Translations under genes and position numbers: made by a program
Notes under the pieces: generated by a model
What the model saw: only the letters and a program-made list of their open reading frames with translations
Told to the model about the DNA's origin: nothing
The model's database searches: none
Shown: one piece after another, positions 27,829 through 36,326 of the stretch
How the letters are laid out: every line of letters begins with the position of its first letter
Numbering within the stretch: position 1 is the first letter of the stretch
Assembly: GCA_023404095.1 (NCBI GenBank)
Contig: JAEYDD010000072.1
Location: forward strand, 487,944-551,943
Direction of reading: 5' to 3'
DNA: 64,000 bases
From: Pseudomonadota bacterium
GTDB taxonomy: Bacteria > Pseudomonadota > Alphaproteobacteria > Rhizobiales > Rhizobiaceae

Positions 27829-28011
27829 ATGGCGACATGCAAGGACAGGAACGGGGATATCTGGGAAATCTATGAGAGCAACGGACGGTGGCGCTGGCGC
27901 CGGACTGCGGCAAACGGGCGGATCGTCGGCGCCTCGACCGAATCATACGCCAACCGGGGCGACTGCGTAGACAATGCTCGCCGCCACGGGATGGCGTGTA
28001 ATCCGGCATAG
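27829..28011 (+). CDS. YegP-like (DUF1508) small protein
   Basis: A 60-residue protein with one copy of the DUF1508 fold, seen in RWRWRRTAANGRIVGASTES and YANRGDCVDNARRHG. Many relatives carry two copies in tandem. AAGAGGAG lies 6 nt before the ATG at 27829. Molecular function is unknown. Confidence 0.85.
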   Translation: MATCKDRNGDIWEIYESNGRWRWRRTAANGRIVGASTESYANRGDCVDNARRHGMACNPA

Positions 28012-28028
28012 CGGAGCGAACCCCGCGC

Positions 28029-29348
28029 TCACAGCCAGCCGCCCGAAAATCCGGCGCGCCGCAGGCCCACGACCAGCGGCCCGCAGTGGCGCATGATGTT
28101 CCACAGGAGCTCGCTCCTGTAATTCTCGATCATCAGGACGACCGGCCCCTGATCGATGCCGAAGTGGTAGGGACTGACCCACCAGCCGGTGTGATCGTTC
28201 TCCATCGCGAAGGATCGATTGAAGGAGGGCTTGAAGCCGTAGAGCCGCGTCATGCCAAGATCCATGCGCGCGAAGTGGCTGATCGTGGGGATGACGATCT
28301 CGGGCGCGAACGGCAGCGAGGCCACGACCGCCCAGGGCGCCACCGTCCCATCGTCGGGGCCGTAGGGCGCGCCGCGGGCGATATAGTCGAAGAACTCCCG
28401 GTCGACGCCGTCGACATTTCGCTTGATCCAGCCCGGGCCGTCGGAGGCGGTGAACCCCCAGCAATGTTCACCATAGCCGGCAAAATTCATCGGGTTGCGA
28501 ATGGCGTATTCCTGCTGGACGAAGGTGGCGTGCCGGCTGTTGAGGAAATAGTCGCTGTTGTGGTCGCGCATGAACGCGTCGCGGATGCCCCGGAAATCGA
28601 TCCACATGTGCGACAGCTGGTGTGTGAAGAGCGGGCCTGAGTAAAGAAGTTCGCGACCGTAGATGTTCCGCCACTCATAGCTTTCCGTGTAGGCGGCATA
28701 GGAATCCGCCGGCAGCGGATGGGTCGGAGAGCCCAGGCCGAGGATATAGAGAAGCAGGCCTTCGTCGTAGCCGCGCCAGCGATAGGGAATGAAGCCGTCT
28801 TCCGGCCGCCAGCCATGGGTCAGCGTCAGGCCGCCATCGCGCGCCCAGTTCCAGTCGGCCCGCTCGTAGAGCGCGTTGGCAAGGCGGCGGATCTCGGCTT
28901 CTTCCGCCACTTTCCCATCGAAATAGGCCGCCACCGTCAGGCCCCCGGCAAAGAGGAACGCCGAATCGATCGTCGACAACTCGCATTCCCAAACCCGGCG
29001 TCCGGTCTCGATATCAAGAAAATGATAGAAGAATCCCTTGTAGCCGGAGGCGTCGGGTTCCGGCCCTTGAGGCAGGTCCAGCAGGAACTCCAGCCGCCGT
29101 CGGGCGATCTTGGCGGCAAACTTGCGGATAATGATACCGCGCTCGACGAGGACCGGAATGGTGGCAAGCGCCATGCCGATGGCCGCGATGCTGGCGGGTG
29201 CATCGGGTTGGGTCTTGTCGCGGACCAACCCGTTGTCCGGGTTGGTGCAGTGCAGGTAATAGAGAATCGTGGTGAACTGGAGACGACCGAGATCCTCTTC
29301 GGTCGGCATCCGCCTCAGTTGGGGATCGGTCGACAACAAGTTGGACAT
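28029..29348 (-). CDS. glucoamylase-family protein
   Basis: A 439-residue protein of the glycoamylase-like (DUF3131/COG5368-type) family, whose fold also occurs in cyclic beta-1,2-glucan synthases. Typical segments are FYHFLDIETGRR near residue 110, the acidic YRWRGYDEGLLLY near 210, and NPMNFAGYGEHCWGFTASDG near 310. No signal peptide is visible, so it is probably cytoplasmic. The first ATG (29348) has no clear ribosome-binding site, and an in-frame TTG lies 6 bp upstream, so the start is uncertain. It is followed on the opposite strand by the DUF1508 gene and preceded by phosphoketolase on its own strand. Confidence 0.85.
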   Translation of the reverse strand: MSNLLSTDPQLRRMPTEEDLGRLQFTTILYYLHCTNPDNGLVRDKTQPDAPASIAAIGMALATIPVLVERGIIIRKFAAKIARRRLEFLLDLPQGPEPDASGYKGFFYHFLDIETGRRVWECELSTIDSAFLFAGGLTVAAYFDGKVAEEAEIRRLANALYERADWNWARDGGLTLTHGWRPEDGFIPYRWRGYDEGLLLYILGLGSPTHPLPADSYAAYTESYEWRNIYGRELLYSGPLFTHQLSHMWIDFRGIRDAFMRDHNSDYFLNSRHATFVQQEYAIRNPMNFAGYGEHCWGFTASDGPGWIKRNVDGVDREFFDYIARGAPYGPDDGTVAPWAVVASLPFAPEIVIPTISHFARMDLGMTRLYGFKPSFNRSFAMENDHTGWWVSPYHFGIDQGPVVLMIENYRSELLWNIMRHCGPLVVGLRRAGFSGGWL

Positions 29349-29457
29349 GGCCAATCAACTACCGGATGTGCTTTGCGGTTCCGTCCGGCTCGCGCCGAAC
29401 AACGTCTTTCAGCGGAGCGCGATCGGCATTGCGGTGCCAGCGGTGCCGGGCGGATGG

Positions 29458-31920
29458 TCAGGTGTTGTCACCTTCGGTGGACGTCGCTGCGGCCGTCTTG
29501 ACACCCGCCTTTACGCCCCACTTCCATCCGCTGATGGAGGGCATGTCGTCGCCGTGCTTCTCGATGTATTCGCGATGCTCGATCAGCTTAGCCTGGATGG
29601 CCTGCTTGAAATAGGCAGCGCGCGCGCCAAGCTGCGGCAGCCTGTCGATGACGTCGCCGACCAGATGGAACCGGTCGAGTTCGTTGAGGACCACCATGTC
29701 GAAGGGCGTCGTCGTCGTGCCCTCCTCCTTGTAGCCGCGCACATGAAGATTGCCGTGATTCGTCCGGCGATAGGTCAGCCGGTGGATCAGCCAGGGATAG
29801 CCGTGGAAGGCGAAGATGATCGGCTTGTCGCGCGTGAACAGCGCGTCGAAATCGCGGTCCGACAAGCCGTGTGGATGCTCTTCCGCCGGCTGCAGCTTCA
29901 TCAGGTTCACGACATTGATCACCCGCACCTTCAATTCGGGCAGGTGCTCGCGCAGGAGCTGGACGGCGGCGAGCGTCTCCAGCGTCGGCACGTCGCCGCA
30001 GCAGGCCATCACCACATCCGGCTCCCCGCCCCTGTCGTTGCTCGCCCATTCCCAAATACCCAACCCCATGGCGCAGTGGCGGACGGCTTCCGGCATCGTC
30101 AGCCATTGCGGCGCCGGCTGCTTGCCTGCCACCACCACGTTGACGTAATTGCGGCTGCGCAGGCAGTGGTCAGTCACCGATAGCAGAGTGTTCGCATCCG
30201 GCGGCAGGTAGACGCGAACGACCTCAGCCTTCTTGTTGACGACATGGTCGATGAAACCCGGATCCTGGTGGCTGAAGCCGTTGTGATCCTGTCGCCAGAC
30301 ATGCGAACTGAGGAAATAGTTCAGCGAGGCGATGGGCCGGCGCCAGGCGATTTCGTTGCACACCTTCAGCCATTTGGCATGCTGGTTGAACATGGAATCG
30401 ATGATGTGGATGAAAGCCTCGTAGCAGGAAAAGAAGCCGTGCCGGCCCGTCAGCAGGTAGCCCTCCAGCCAGCCCTGGCACTGGTGCTCGCTGAGCACTT
30501 CCATGATGCGGCCATCCGGCGAGAGGTGGTCGTCCTCCGGATAGATTTCGGCCATGTAGCAGCGGTCGGTCACCTCGAGCACGTCCTGCCAGCGGTTGGA
30601 ATTGTTCTCGTCCGGGCTGAACAGGCGGAAGTTCTTGTCGCCGAGGTTCTGCTTCATGACATCGCGCAGGAACTTTCCCATCACCCGGGCGGATTCCGCC
30701 GTCGTGGCGCCGGGACTTGGAACCTCGACCGCGTATTGACGAAAGTCCGGCATCTTCAGGTCGCGCAGCAGAATACCGCCATTGGCATGCGGATTGTCGC
30801 TCATCCGCCGCCGCCCCACCGGCGCCAGCGCTGCGATTTCCGGCTTCAGCCGCCCCTCGCCGTCGAACAGTTCGTCCGGCCGATAGCTCTTCATCCACCC
30901 TTCGAGGATGCGGATGTGCTCCGGCTTGTCCATCTCGCCCATCGGCACCTGGTGCGAGCGCCAGTAGCCCTCGCATTTCTTGCCGTCGATCTCTTCGGGG
31001 CATGTCCAGCCTTTCGGCGTGCGGAAGACGATCATCGGCCAGGCGGGGCGCTTGAGGTTGCCGTTGTCGCGCGCGTCCTTCCAGATGGCGCGGATCTCGC
31101 CGATGGCCATATCCATGACGTCCGCAAGCTGGCGATGGACGTCTTCCGGCTCGTGGCCCTCCACGAAGTGCGGCTTGTAACCCATGCCCTCGAAGAATTT
31201 CTGCAACTCCTCTTCGGGAATGCGGGCGAGGAAACAGGGGTTGGCAATCTTGTATCCGTTCAGGTGCAGGATCGGCAGCACACAGCCGTCTCTGGCCGGG
31301 TTCAGGAACTTGTTTCCCTGCCAGCCGGTGGCAAGCGGCCCGGTCTCCGCCTCGCCGTCACCGACGACGCAGGCAACGATCAGGTCGGGATTGTCGAAAG
31401 CGGCCCCATAGGCGTGGCTCAGCGCATAGCCGAGTTCGCCACCTTCATGGATGCTGCCAGGCGTCTCGGGCGCAACATGGCTCGGAATGCCGCCGGGAAA
31501 GCTGAACTGCTTGAACAGCCGCCGCATTCCCTCGGCATCCTGACTGATGTTCGGGTAGAACTCGCTGTAGGTGCCTTCAAGATAGGCGTGGGCTACAAGC
31601 GACGGTCCGCCGTGGCCGGGGCCGATCACGTAGATCATGTTCAGGTCGTCGCGCCGGATGACCCTGTTGAGATGCACGTAGAGCATGTTCAGGCCGGGCG
31701 ACGTTCCCCAGTGGCCGAGCAGGCGCGGCTTGATGTGCTCGCGTTTGAGCGGCGCCCGCAGCAGCGGATTGTCCAGCAGATAGATCTGACCGACGGACAG
31801 GTAGTTCGACGCCCGCCAGTAGGCATCCATAAGACGAAGCTCTTCGGCGTCGAGGCCTGCCGCCCTTCCACTCCCGCCGGCTGCCTGTTCTCTCGTCGCT
31901 GCCGTTTCAACCGAAGCCAT
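29458..31920 (-). CDS. xfp: phosphoketolase (xylulose-5-phosphate/fructose-6-phosphate)
   Basis: Thiamine-diphosphate enzyme (820 residues) that splits xylulose 5-phosphate, and often fructose 6-phosphate, to acetyl phosphate and a shorter sugar phosphate. Family motifs include YVIGPGHGGPSLVAHAYLEG near residue 100, the ThDP-binding GDGEAETGPLATGWQGNKF near 185, and a C-terminal SDRDFDALFTRDKPIIFAFHGY. Full length. Acetate kinase or phosphotransacetylase, its usual partners, are not adjacent here. The neighbouring CBS-BON gene on the same strand may be linked. Confidence 0.95.
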   Translation of the reverse strand: MASVETAATREQAAGGSGRAAGLDAEELRLMDAYWRASNYLSVGQIYLLDNPLLRAPLKREHIKPRLLGHWGTSPGLNMLYVHLNRVIRRDDLNMIYVIGPGHGGPSLVAHAYLEGTYSEFYPNISQDAEGMRRLFKQFSFPGGIPSHVAPETPGSIHEGGELGYALSHAYGAAFDNPDLIVACVVGDGEAETGPLATGWQGNKFLNPARDGCVLPILHLNGYKIANPCFLARIPEEELQKFFEGMGYKPHFVEGHEPEDVHRQLADVMDMAIGEIRAIWKDARDNGNLKRPAWPMIVFRTPKGWTCPEEIDGKKCEGYWRSHQVPMGEMDKPEHIRILEGWMKSYRPDELFDGEGRLKPEIAALAPVGRRRMSDNPHANGGILLRDLKMPDFRQYAVEVPSPGATTAESARVMGKFLRDVMKQNLGDKNFRLFSPDENNSNRWQDVLEVTDRCYMAEIYPEDDHLSPDGRIMEVLSEHQCQGWLEGYLLTGRHGFFSCYEAFIHIIDSMFNQHAKWLKVCNEIAWRRPIASLNYFLSSHVWRQDHNGFSHQDPGFIDHVVNKKAEVVRVYLPPDANTLLSVTDHCLRSRNYVNVVVAGKQPAPQWLTMPEAVRHCAMGLGIWEWASNDRGGEPDVVMACCGDVPTLETLAAVQLLREHLPELKVRVINVVNLMKLQPAEEHPHGLSDRDFDALFTRDKPIIFAFHGYPWLIHRLTYRRTNHGNLHVRGYKEEGTTTTPFDMVVLNELDRFHLVGDVIDRLPQLGARAAYFKQAIQAKLIEHREYIEKHGDDMPSISGWKWGVKAGVKTAAATSTEGDNT

Positions 31921-32041
31921 GCCAGCCTCCCGATCAGAAAGACATCATCGTTTTTCTAAACTTGACGTTGCCAGCATAGGCGCAGGTTGTGGCAGGCCTG
32001 TGATGGCGGACGTTTCCCCCCGGTGCCGGCCTTTCGGCGCA

Positions 32042-32713
32042 CTAGCCGGGAAAGGGATCAGGGAAATGCTCGACGACGCCCCTGACGCCGTGGACGCCCT
32101 CTGCGAGGACCCGTGCGGCCTTCCGGCATTCGGCGGTTTCCACCTTGCCCCAGAGATGCACGGTGCCGTCTGAGACAGAAACTTCGATACCCAGTCCTTC
32201 CAGGCCGGTGTTCTCGTCAAGCCGGGTGAGGATGCTTCGCCGGATCGCGTCGTCGCCGGTTTGCGTCTCGTCCTGTTTGGCAGCCAGGATTGCCTGCAGC
32301 AGATCGGCGCGGCTGACGACGCCGACCAGTTCGCCGTCGCGCAGCACCGGAATGCGCTTCACCCCGCGTTCCTGCATCATCGTCGCGACACGCATGATCG
32401 AGGCGTCCTCGTCGATGGTGACCGGGGCGGCCGTCATCGCATCGCCGACCTTCCACGAACTGCGTTTCACATAGGCGGTCGCCCGAGCCTCGGCCGGCGT
32501 CGTCAAATCCGCCTGGATACCCGCGACGCCGCTGCAGAGCTCGGTGCGCCGAATGAGATCGCCCTCGGTGATGACGCCGACCACATGCCCCTCGTCGTCG
32601 ACGACCGGGAGACCGCTTACGTGATGGTCGAGCATGAGCCGTGCGGCCTGCCGCACACTGTTGTCGGGTGAAAGCCTGACGACGACCTTCGTCATCACAT
32701 CCTTGACGCGCAT
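32042..32713 (-). CDS. CBS-pair and BON domain protein
   Basis: A 223-residue protein. Two CBS motifs (about 1-60, starting MRVKDVMTK, and about 90-150, with VGDAMTAAPVTI) form a nucleotide-sensing Bateman module. A BON-like domain follows (about 155-223: TRLDENTGLEGLGIEVS ... VHGVRGVVEHF). Proteins of this architecture are usually stress- or energy-linked regulators; the ligand is unknown. The start at 32713 has GGAGGTGGAG upstream. It is 121 bp before phosphoketolase on the same strand. Confidence 0.88.
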   Translation of the reverse strand: MRVKDVMTKVVVRLSPDNSVRQAARLMLDHHVSGLPVVDDEGHVVGVITEGDLIRRTELCSGVAGIQADLTTPAEARATAYVKRSSWKVGDAMTAAPVTIDEDASIMRVATMMQERGVKRIPVLRDGELVGVVSRADLLQAILAAKQDETQTGDDAIRRSILTRLDENTGLEGLGIEVSVSDGTVHLWGKVETAECRKAARVLAEGVHGVRGVVEHFPDPFPG

Positions 32714-32961
32714 CCGCTCCACCTCCGGCAAAGCCATCAAACCGTCATCAGTCTCCACCAACTTAAACCCGCTGGGAAGGCTGCACAACCGCTTCCTTCC
32801 CCGGCAGTCGGCCAGGGCGCCAGCCTGCCCGCCGGCAGGCGATAGGCCAAATGGCTTGCAACACGCTTCCGCGGCTTTTGTCGCAAAACCGATACATGCC
32901 GCCTCTAAAGGCTAGAACGACTCTAAACCGGGAGTCCGCGACAGCAATTGGAGACCGTCTG

Positions 32962-34950
32962 ATGACCGAACATTTCACTCAAAAGACCTTCCCGACGACG
33001 CAACTCGAGGATGCGGACGGCGACGGACATAATCCAAGCCTGAATCCGACGATGGGCGAGATTATCGGCAAGCGGTTTTCGCGCCGCGGCTTCCTGCAGG
33101 GGTCGCTCGCCGTCTCCGCGATCGCAGCGACCGTCGGCCCCGTCGCACTCATGAGCGCCGACAAGGCGCGGGCGGCCGGCGGTTCCGCCTTCTCGTTTAC
33201 CGAAGTGGAGGCCGGGGTCGACGCGACGCATCATGTGGCGGATGGCTACGATGCCGACGTGCTCCTGCGCTGGGGCGACGCGCTGTTTTCCGACTCTCCC
33301 GCGTTCGACCCGTTGGCACAGACTGCGGCCGCACAGGAACGCCAGTTCGGCTACAACAACGACTATGTCGGCTTCATTCCGATGGAAGGCTCGTCCGAGC
33401 ACGGACTGCTGGTCGTCAACCACGAATACACCAATCCCCACCTGATGTTCCCCGGCCTGGTCACCATCGTCGACGGCAAGGTGAAGCAGGGAGCGCTGTC
33501 GAAGGACCAGGTCGACGTCGAGATGGCGGCCCACGGCGGCACTATCGTCGAGATCCGCAAGGTGAACGGCAAGTGGCAGGTGGTGCCGGAAGGCAAGCTG
33601 AACCGCCGCATCACCGTCAACACCGAGATGCAGCTTTCCGGTCCCGTTGCCGGCCACGACCGCGTCAAGACCAGCGCCGACGCCACCGGCCGGAAGGTCT
33701 TCGGCACGCTCAACAACTGTGCCGGCGGGGTGACCCCCTGGGGCACCTACATCATGGCTGAGGAGAACTTCCACGGCTACTTCTCCGGCGAACTGCCGGC
33801 CGGCCATGCCGAGGCCGGCAACTACGAACGCTACGGCGTTCCCGAGGGGGGCTACGAGTGGGCCAGCTTCTATGACCGTTTCGACCTTGCCAAGGAGCCG
33901 AACGAGCCGAACCGCTTCGGCTGGATCGTCGAAGTGGACGTGATGGACCCGACTTCCGTGCCGAAGAAGCGCACGGCACTCGGCCGCACCAAGCACGAGG
34001 GCGCCGAATCCATCGTGGCTGCGAACGGCAAGGTCGTCTTCTACCTCGGAGACGACGAGCGCTTCGACTATGTCTACAAGTTCGTCACCGACGGCACCTA
34101 CAACCCCGACAACCGCGCCGCCAACATGGATCTGCTCGACGCCGGCACGCTCTATGTGGCGAAGTTCAACGAGGGCGGCACCATGCAATGGCTGCCGATG
34201 GTGCATGGTGAGGGCCCGCTGACCGCCGAGAACGGCTTTGCCAGCCAGGCGGACGTTCTGATAGAGACCCGGCGCGCCGGCGACCTGCTCGGCGCCACCA
34301 AGATGGACCGCCCCGAGGACGTCCAGCCGAACGGCGTCAACGGCAAGGTCTACGTGATGCTGACCAACAACACCAAGCGCAAGGCCGACCAGGTCGATGC
34401 CGCCAACCCGCGCGCCGAAAACGCCTTCGGCCACATTATCGAGATCGCCGAGGACAACGGCGACTTCACCGCGACCTCGGGCAAGTGGGAGGTGCTCTTG
34501 AAATGCGGCGATCCCTCCATCGCCGAGGTCGGTGCCACCTTCTCCACCGCAACGACGAAGAACGGCTGGTTCGGCATGCCCGACAACTGCGCCGTCGACG
34601 CTGCCGGCCGCCTCTGGGTCTCGACCGACGGCAACTCGAACAAGGCGACGGGGCGCACGGACGGGCTCTGGGCGGTCGACACCGAAGGCGACGCGCGCGC
34701 GACCTCCAAGCTGTTCTTCCGCGTGCCGGTGGGTGCGGAAATGTGCGGCCCGCTGTTCACCCCGGACGACGAAACCGCGTTCGTCGCCGTCCAGCATCCG
34801 GGCGACGGCGGCGAGGACTGGGACGGCCACGGCCGCCCGTCCTACTTCGAGGACCTCTCCACCCGCTGGCCGGACTTCAAGGACGACATGCCGGTTCGTC
34901 CTGCTGTCGTCGCGATCATCAAGATCGGCGGCGGCAAGATCGCCGTTTGA
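32962..34950 (+). CDS. PhoX-family alkaline phosphatase (DUF839)
   Basis: Exported calcium-dependent phosphatase of 662 residues. A Tat signal lies in the first 70 residues, with twin arginines in SRRGFLQGS and a long Ala-rich hydrophobic stretch. The mature protein shows PhoX-like segments such as GLLVVNHEYTNPHL, NNCAGGVTPWGTYIMAEENF, RFGWIVEVD and the C-terminal FTPDDETAFVAVQHPGDGG. The start at 32962 gives the full Tat signal. No PHO box was seen upstream. A terminator follows. Confidence 0.9.
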   Translation: MTEHFTQKTFPTTQLEDADGDGHNPSLNPTMGEIIGKRFSRRGFLQGSLAVSAIAATVGPVALMSADKARAAGGSAFSFTEVEAGVDATHHVADGYDADVLLRWGDALFSDSPAFDPLAQTAAAQERQFGYNNDYVGFIPMEGSSEHGLLVVNHEYTNPHLMFPGLVTIVDGKVKQGALSKDQVDVEMAAHGGTIVEIRKVNGKWQVVPEGKLNRRITVNTEMQLSGPVAGHDRVKTSADATGRKVFGTLNNCAGGVTPWGTYIMAEENFHGYFSGELPAGHAEAGNYERYGVPEGGYEWASFYDRFDLAKEPNEPNRFGWIVEVDVMDPTSVPKKRTALGRTKHEGAESIVAANGKVVFYLGDDERFDYVYKFVTDGTYNPDNRAANMDLLDAGTLYVAKFNEGGTMQWLPMVHGEGPLTAENGFASQADVLIETRRAGDLLGATKMDRPEDVQPNGVNGKVYVMLTNNTKRKADQVDAANPRAENAFGHIIEIAEDNGDFTATSGKWEVLLKCGDPSIAEVGATFSTATTKNGWFGMPDNCAVDAAGRLWVSTDGNSNKATGRTDGLWAVDTEGDARATSKLFFRVPVGAEMCGPLFTPDDETAFVAVQHPGDGGEDWDGHGRPSYFEDLSTRWPDFKDDMPVRPAVVAIIKIGGGKIAV

Positions 34951-35260
34951 TCGTTCTCCGCTGTCGCATCTGTCCCAGATTGGCCGGGTATCCCCGGCCA
35001 ATCGCATTTTTCGGGAATGCGGGATCAAATCACCATCACGGAATATTGTGTCGTAGTTTCAGTTCGATAGCGCGCCGAATCTCCCTGAGATTGAGAGCGC
35101 GGCCATTCCGCCCCCCGCGTTTTCGGCGCCACAGTCGGCGTTTCTGCCTGCCGTAAAGATTGGATTCAGTCTTTTTTGGTAATTCTCCGTTAGCAATTAT
35201 TCAGAGTGCTTCCCTGGCGGAACTGCCGCCATCCGTAGTTGTCTTGCGTAACGGGTTCCC
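34951..35260. other. intergenic region, PhoX / GH25 lipoprotein
   Basis: Carries the PhoX terminator. The remaining 250 bp has an AT-richer tract near 35150-35215 that probably includes the promoter of the GH25 gene; no exact motif was identified. Confidence 0.45.
34978..35011 (+). terminator. terminator downstream of the PhoX gene
   Basis: Perfect 11-bp stem GATTGGCCGGG / CCCGGCCAATC, 4-nt loop, followed by GCATTTTT. It lies 28 bp after the stop codon and is a strong intrinsic terminator. Confidence 0.88.
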
Positions 35261-36283
35261 ATGCGTCTTTCGGCTGTTCCAGCAATCCTTCTCGTTGGCC
35301 TTGCGCTGTCCGGCTGCTCGCGCTCCGGCGTCGACGATCTCCGGGCCGGCCTGACCTCGAAGGAAACGACGAGTTCCATCGTCCGTCCCGCGGCGCCCGT
35401 TCCGGCCAACGATGTCGGCGAAGCAGACACCGACCAGCCCGGGCCGCACGAACTTGCCTGGGCAGGTCCCGTCCCCGACCAGGACCGGTTCGAGACGCTG
35501 ACGCGGACGGCGGCCATGCCGACGCAGCGCCCAATGGAAGCGATAGCGCCGGTCGAACCGGCGATCATGACCAAACCCGGCAAGCGCTCACGGATCTACA
35601 GCCAGCGCTTCCGCGACGCCAAACCGATCAACTTCGGCAAGATCACGCCCCGCCATCATGCGGTCCACGGGGTCGACGTGTCGCGCTGGCAGGCAGACAT
35701 CGACTGGGTGACGCTCCGGACCCAGGGGGCGAACTTTGCCTTCATCAAGGCCACCGACGGCGGGGACCATCTCGACCCGATGTTCAAGACCAACTGGCGC
35801 AAGGCGAAGGAAGCGGGCATCAAGCGTGGTGCGTATCACTTCTTCTACTGGTGCCGGACGGCGGGCGAGCAGGCCGACTGGTTCATCCGCAACGTGCCGA
35901 AAGACCCCGACGCGCTGCCGCCGGTGATCGATGTGGAGTACAACGGCGAATCGAAGTGCAAGCGCCGGCTTTCCCGCGCCACCGTCGTGGAAAAGATGCA
36001 GGTCTTCATGGACAAGCTCGAGCGCCACTACGGCAAGCGCCCGATCATCTACACCGCCCCGGATTTCTATGCGGACAACCTGACGGGCGAGTTCAAGGAC
36101 TATCCGTTCTGGCTTCGCTCCGTCGCAGCCCACCCCTCCGTCCGCTATCCGAACCGCAAGTGGGTGTTCTGGCAGTATTCCGGCTCCGGCCTCTCGCAGG
36201 GTGTCGACGGCAAGATCGACCTGAACGTGTTCCGTGGCAGCGAGGCAGACTGGCACAACTGGGTCGCAGGCCAATCGAGCTGA
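35261..36283 (+). CDS. GH25 lysozyme-like lipoprotein
   Basis: A 340-residue lipoprotein. The signal ends in lipobox LSGC (residues 16-19), then a variable, likely extended region of about 110 residues. A glycoside hydrolase 25 (muramidase) domain starts VHGVDVSRWQADIDW near 130. Catalytic acids are visible as the Asp of HGVDVSRWQ and the acidic pair in PVIDVEYNG near 225. The last strand KWVFWQYSG fits the family. It probably cuts peptidoglycan at the cell envelope. Confidence 0.9.
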   Translation: MRLSAVPAILLVGLALSGCSRSGVDDLRAGLTSKETTSSIVRPAAPVPANDVGEADTDQPGPHELAWAGPVPDQDRFETLTRTAAMPTQRPMEAIAPVEPAIMTKPGKRSRIYSQRFRDAKPINFGKITPRHHAVHGVDVSRWQADIDWVTLRTQGANFAFIKATDGGDHLDPMFKTNWRKAKEAGIKRGAYHFFYWCRTAGEQADWFIRNVPKDPDALPPVIDVEYNGESKCKRRLSRATVVEKMQVFMDKLERHYGKRPIIYTAPDFYADNLTGEFKDYPFWLRSVAAHPSVRYPNRKWVFWQYSGSGLSQGVDGKIDLNVFRGSEADWHNWVAGQSS

Positions 36284-36326
36284 GCAGCCAGACCTTGCCG
36301 CAACGCCGGTTCGCGTCTCGGAGCCA

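Noticed and set aside
29357..29382. GGAAC-N17-AGTT on the minus strand before the glucoamylase-family gene, like an EcfG promoter
   Set aside because: The -10 would lie only about 9 bp before the ATG, leaving almost no leader; kept out unless a start site is mapped there.
32714..32961. PHO box before the PhoX gene
   Set aside because: No pair of CTGTCAT-like repeats was found; phosphate control is not supported by the visible sequence.
32923..35028. Long minus-strand frame antisense to the PhoX gene
   Set aside because: The plus-strand gene has a Tat signal and family motifs; the antisense frame has neither.
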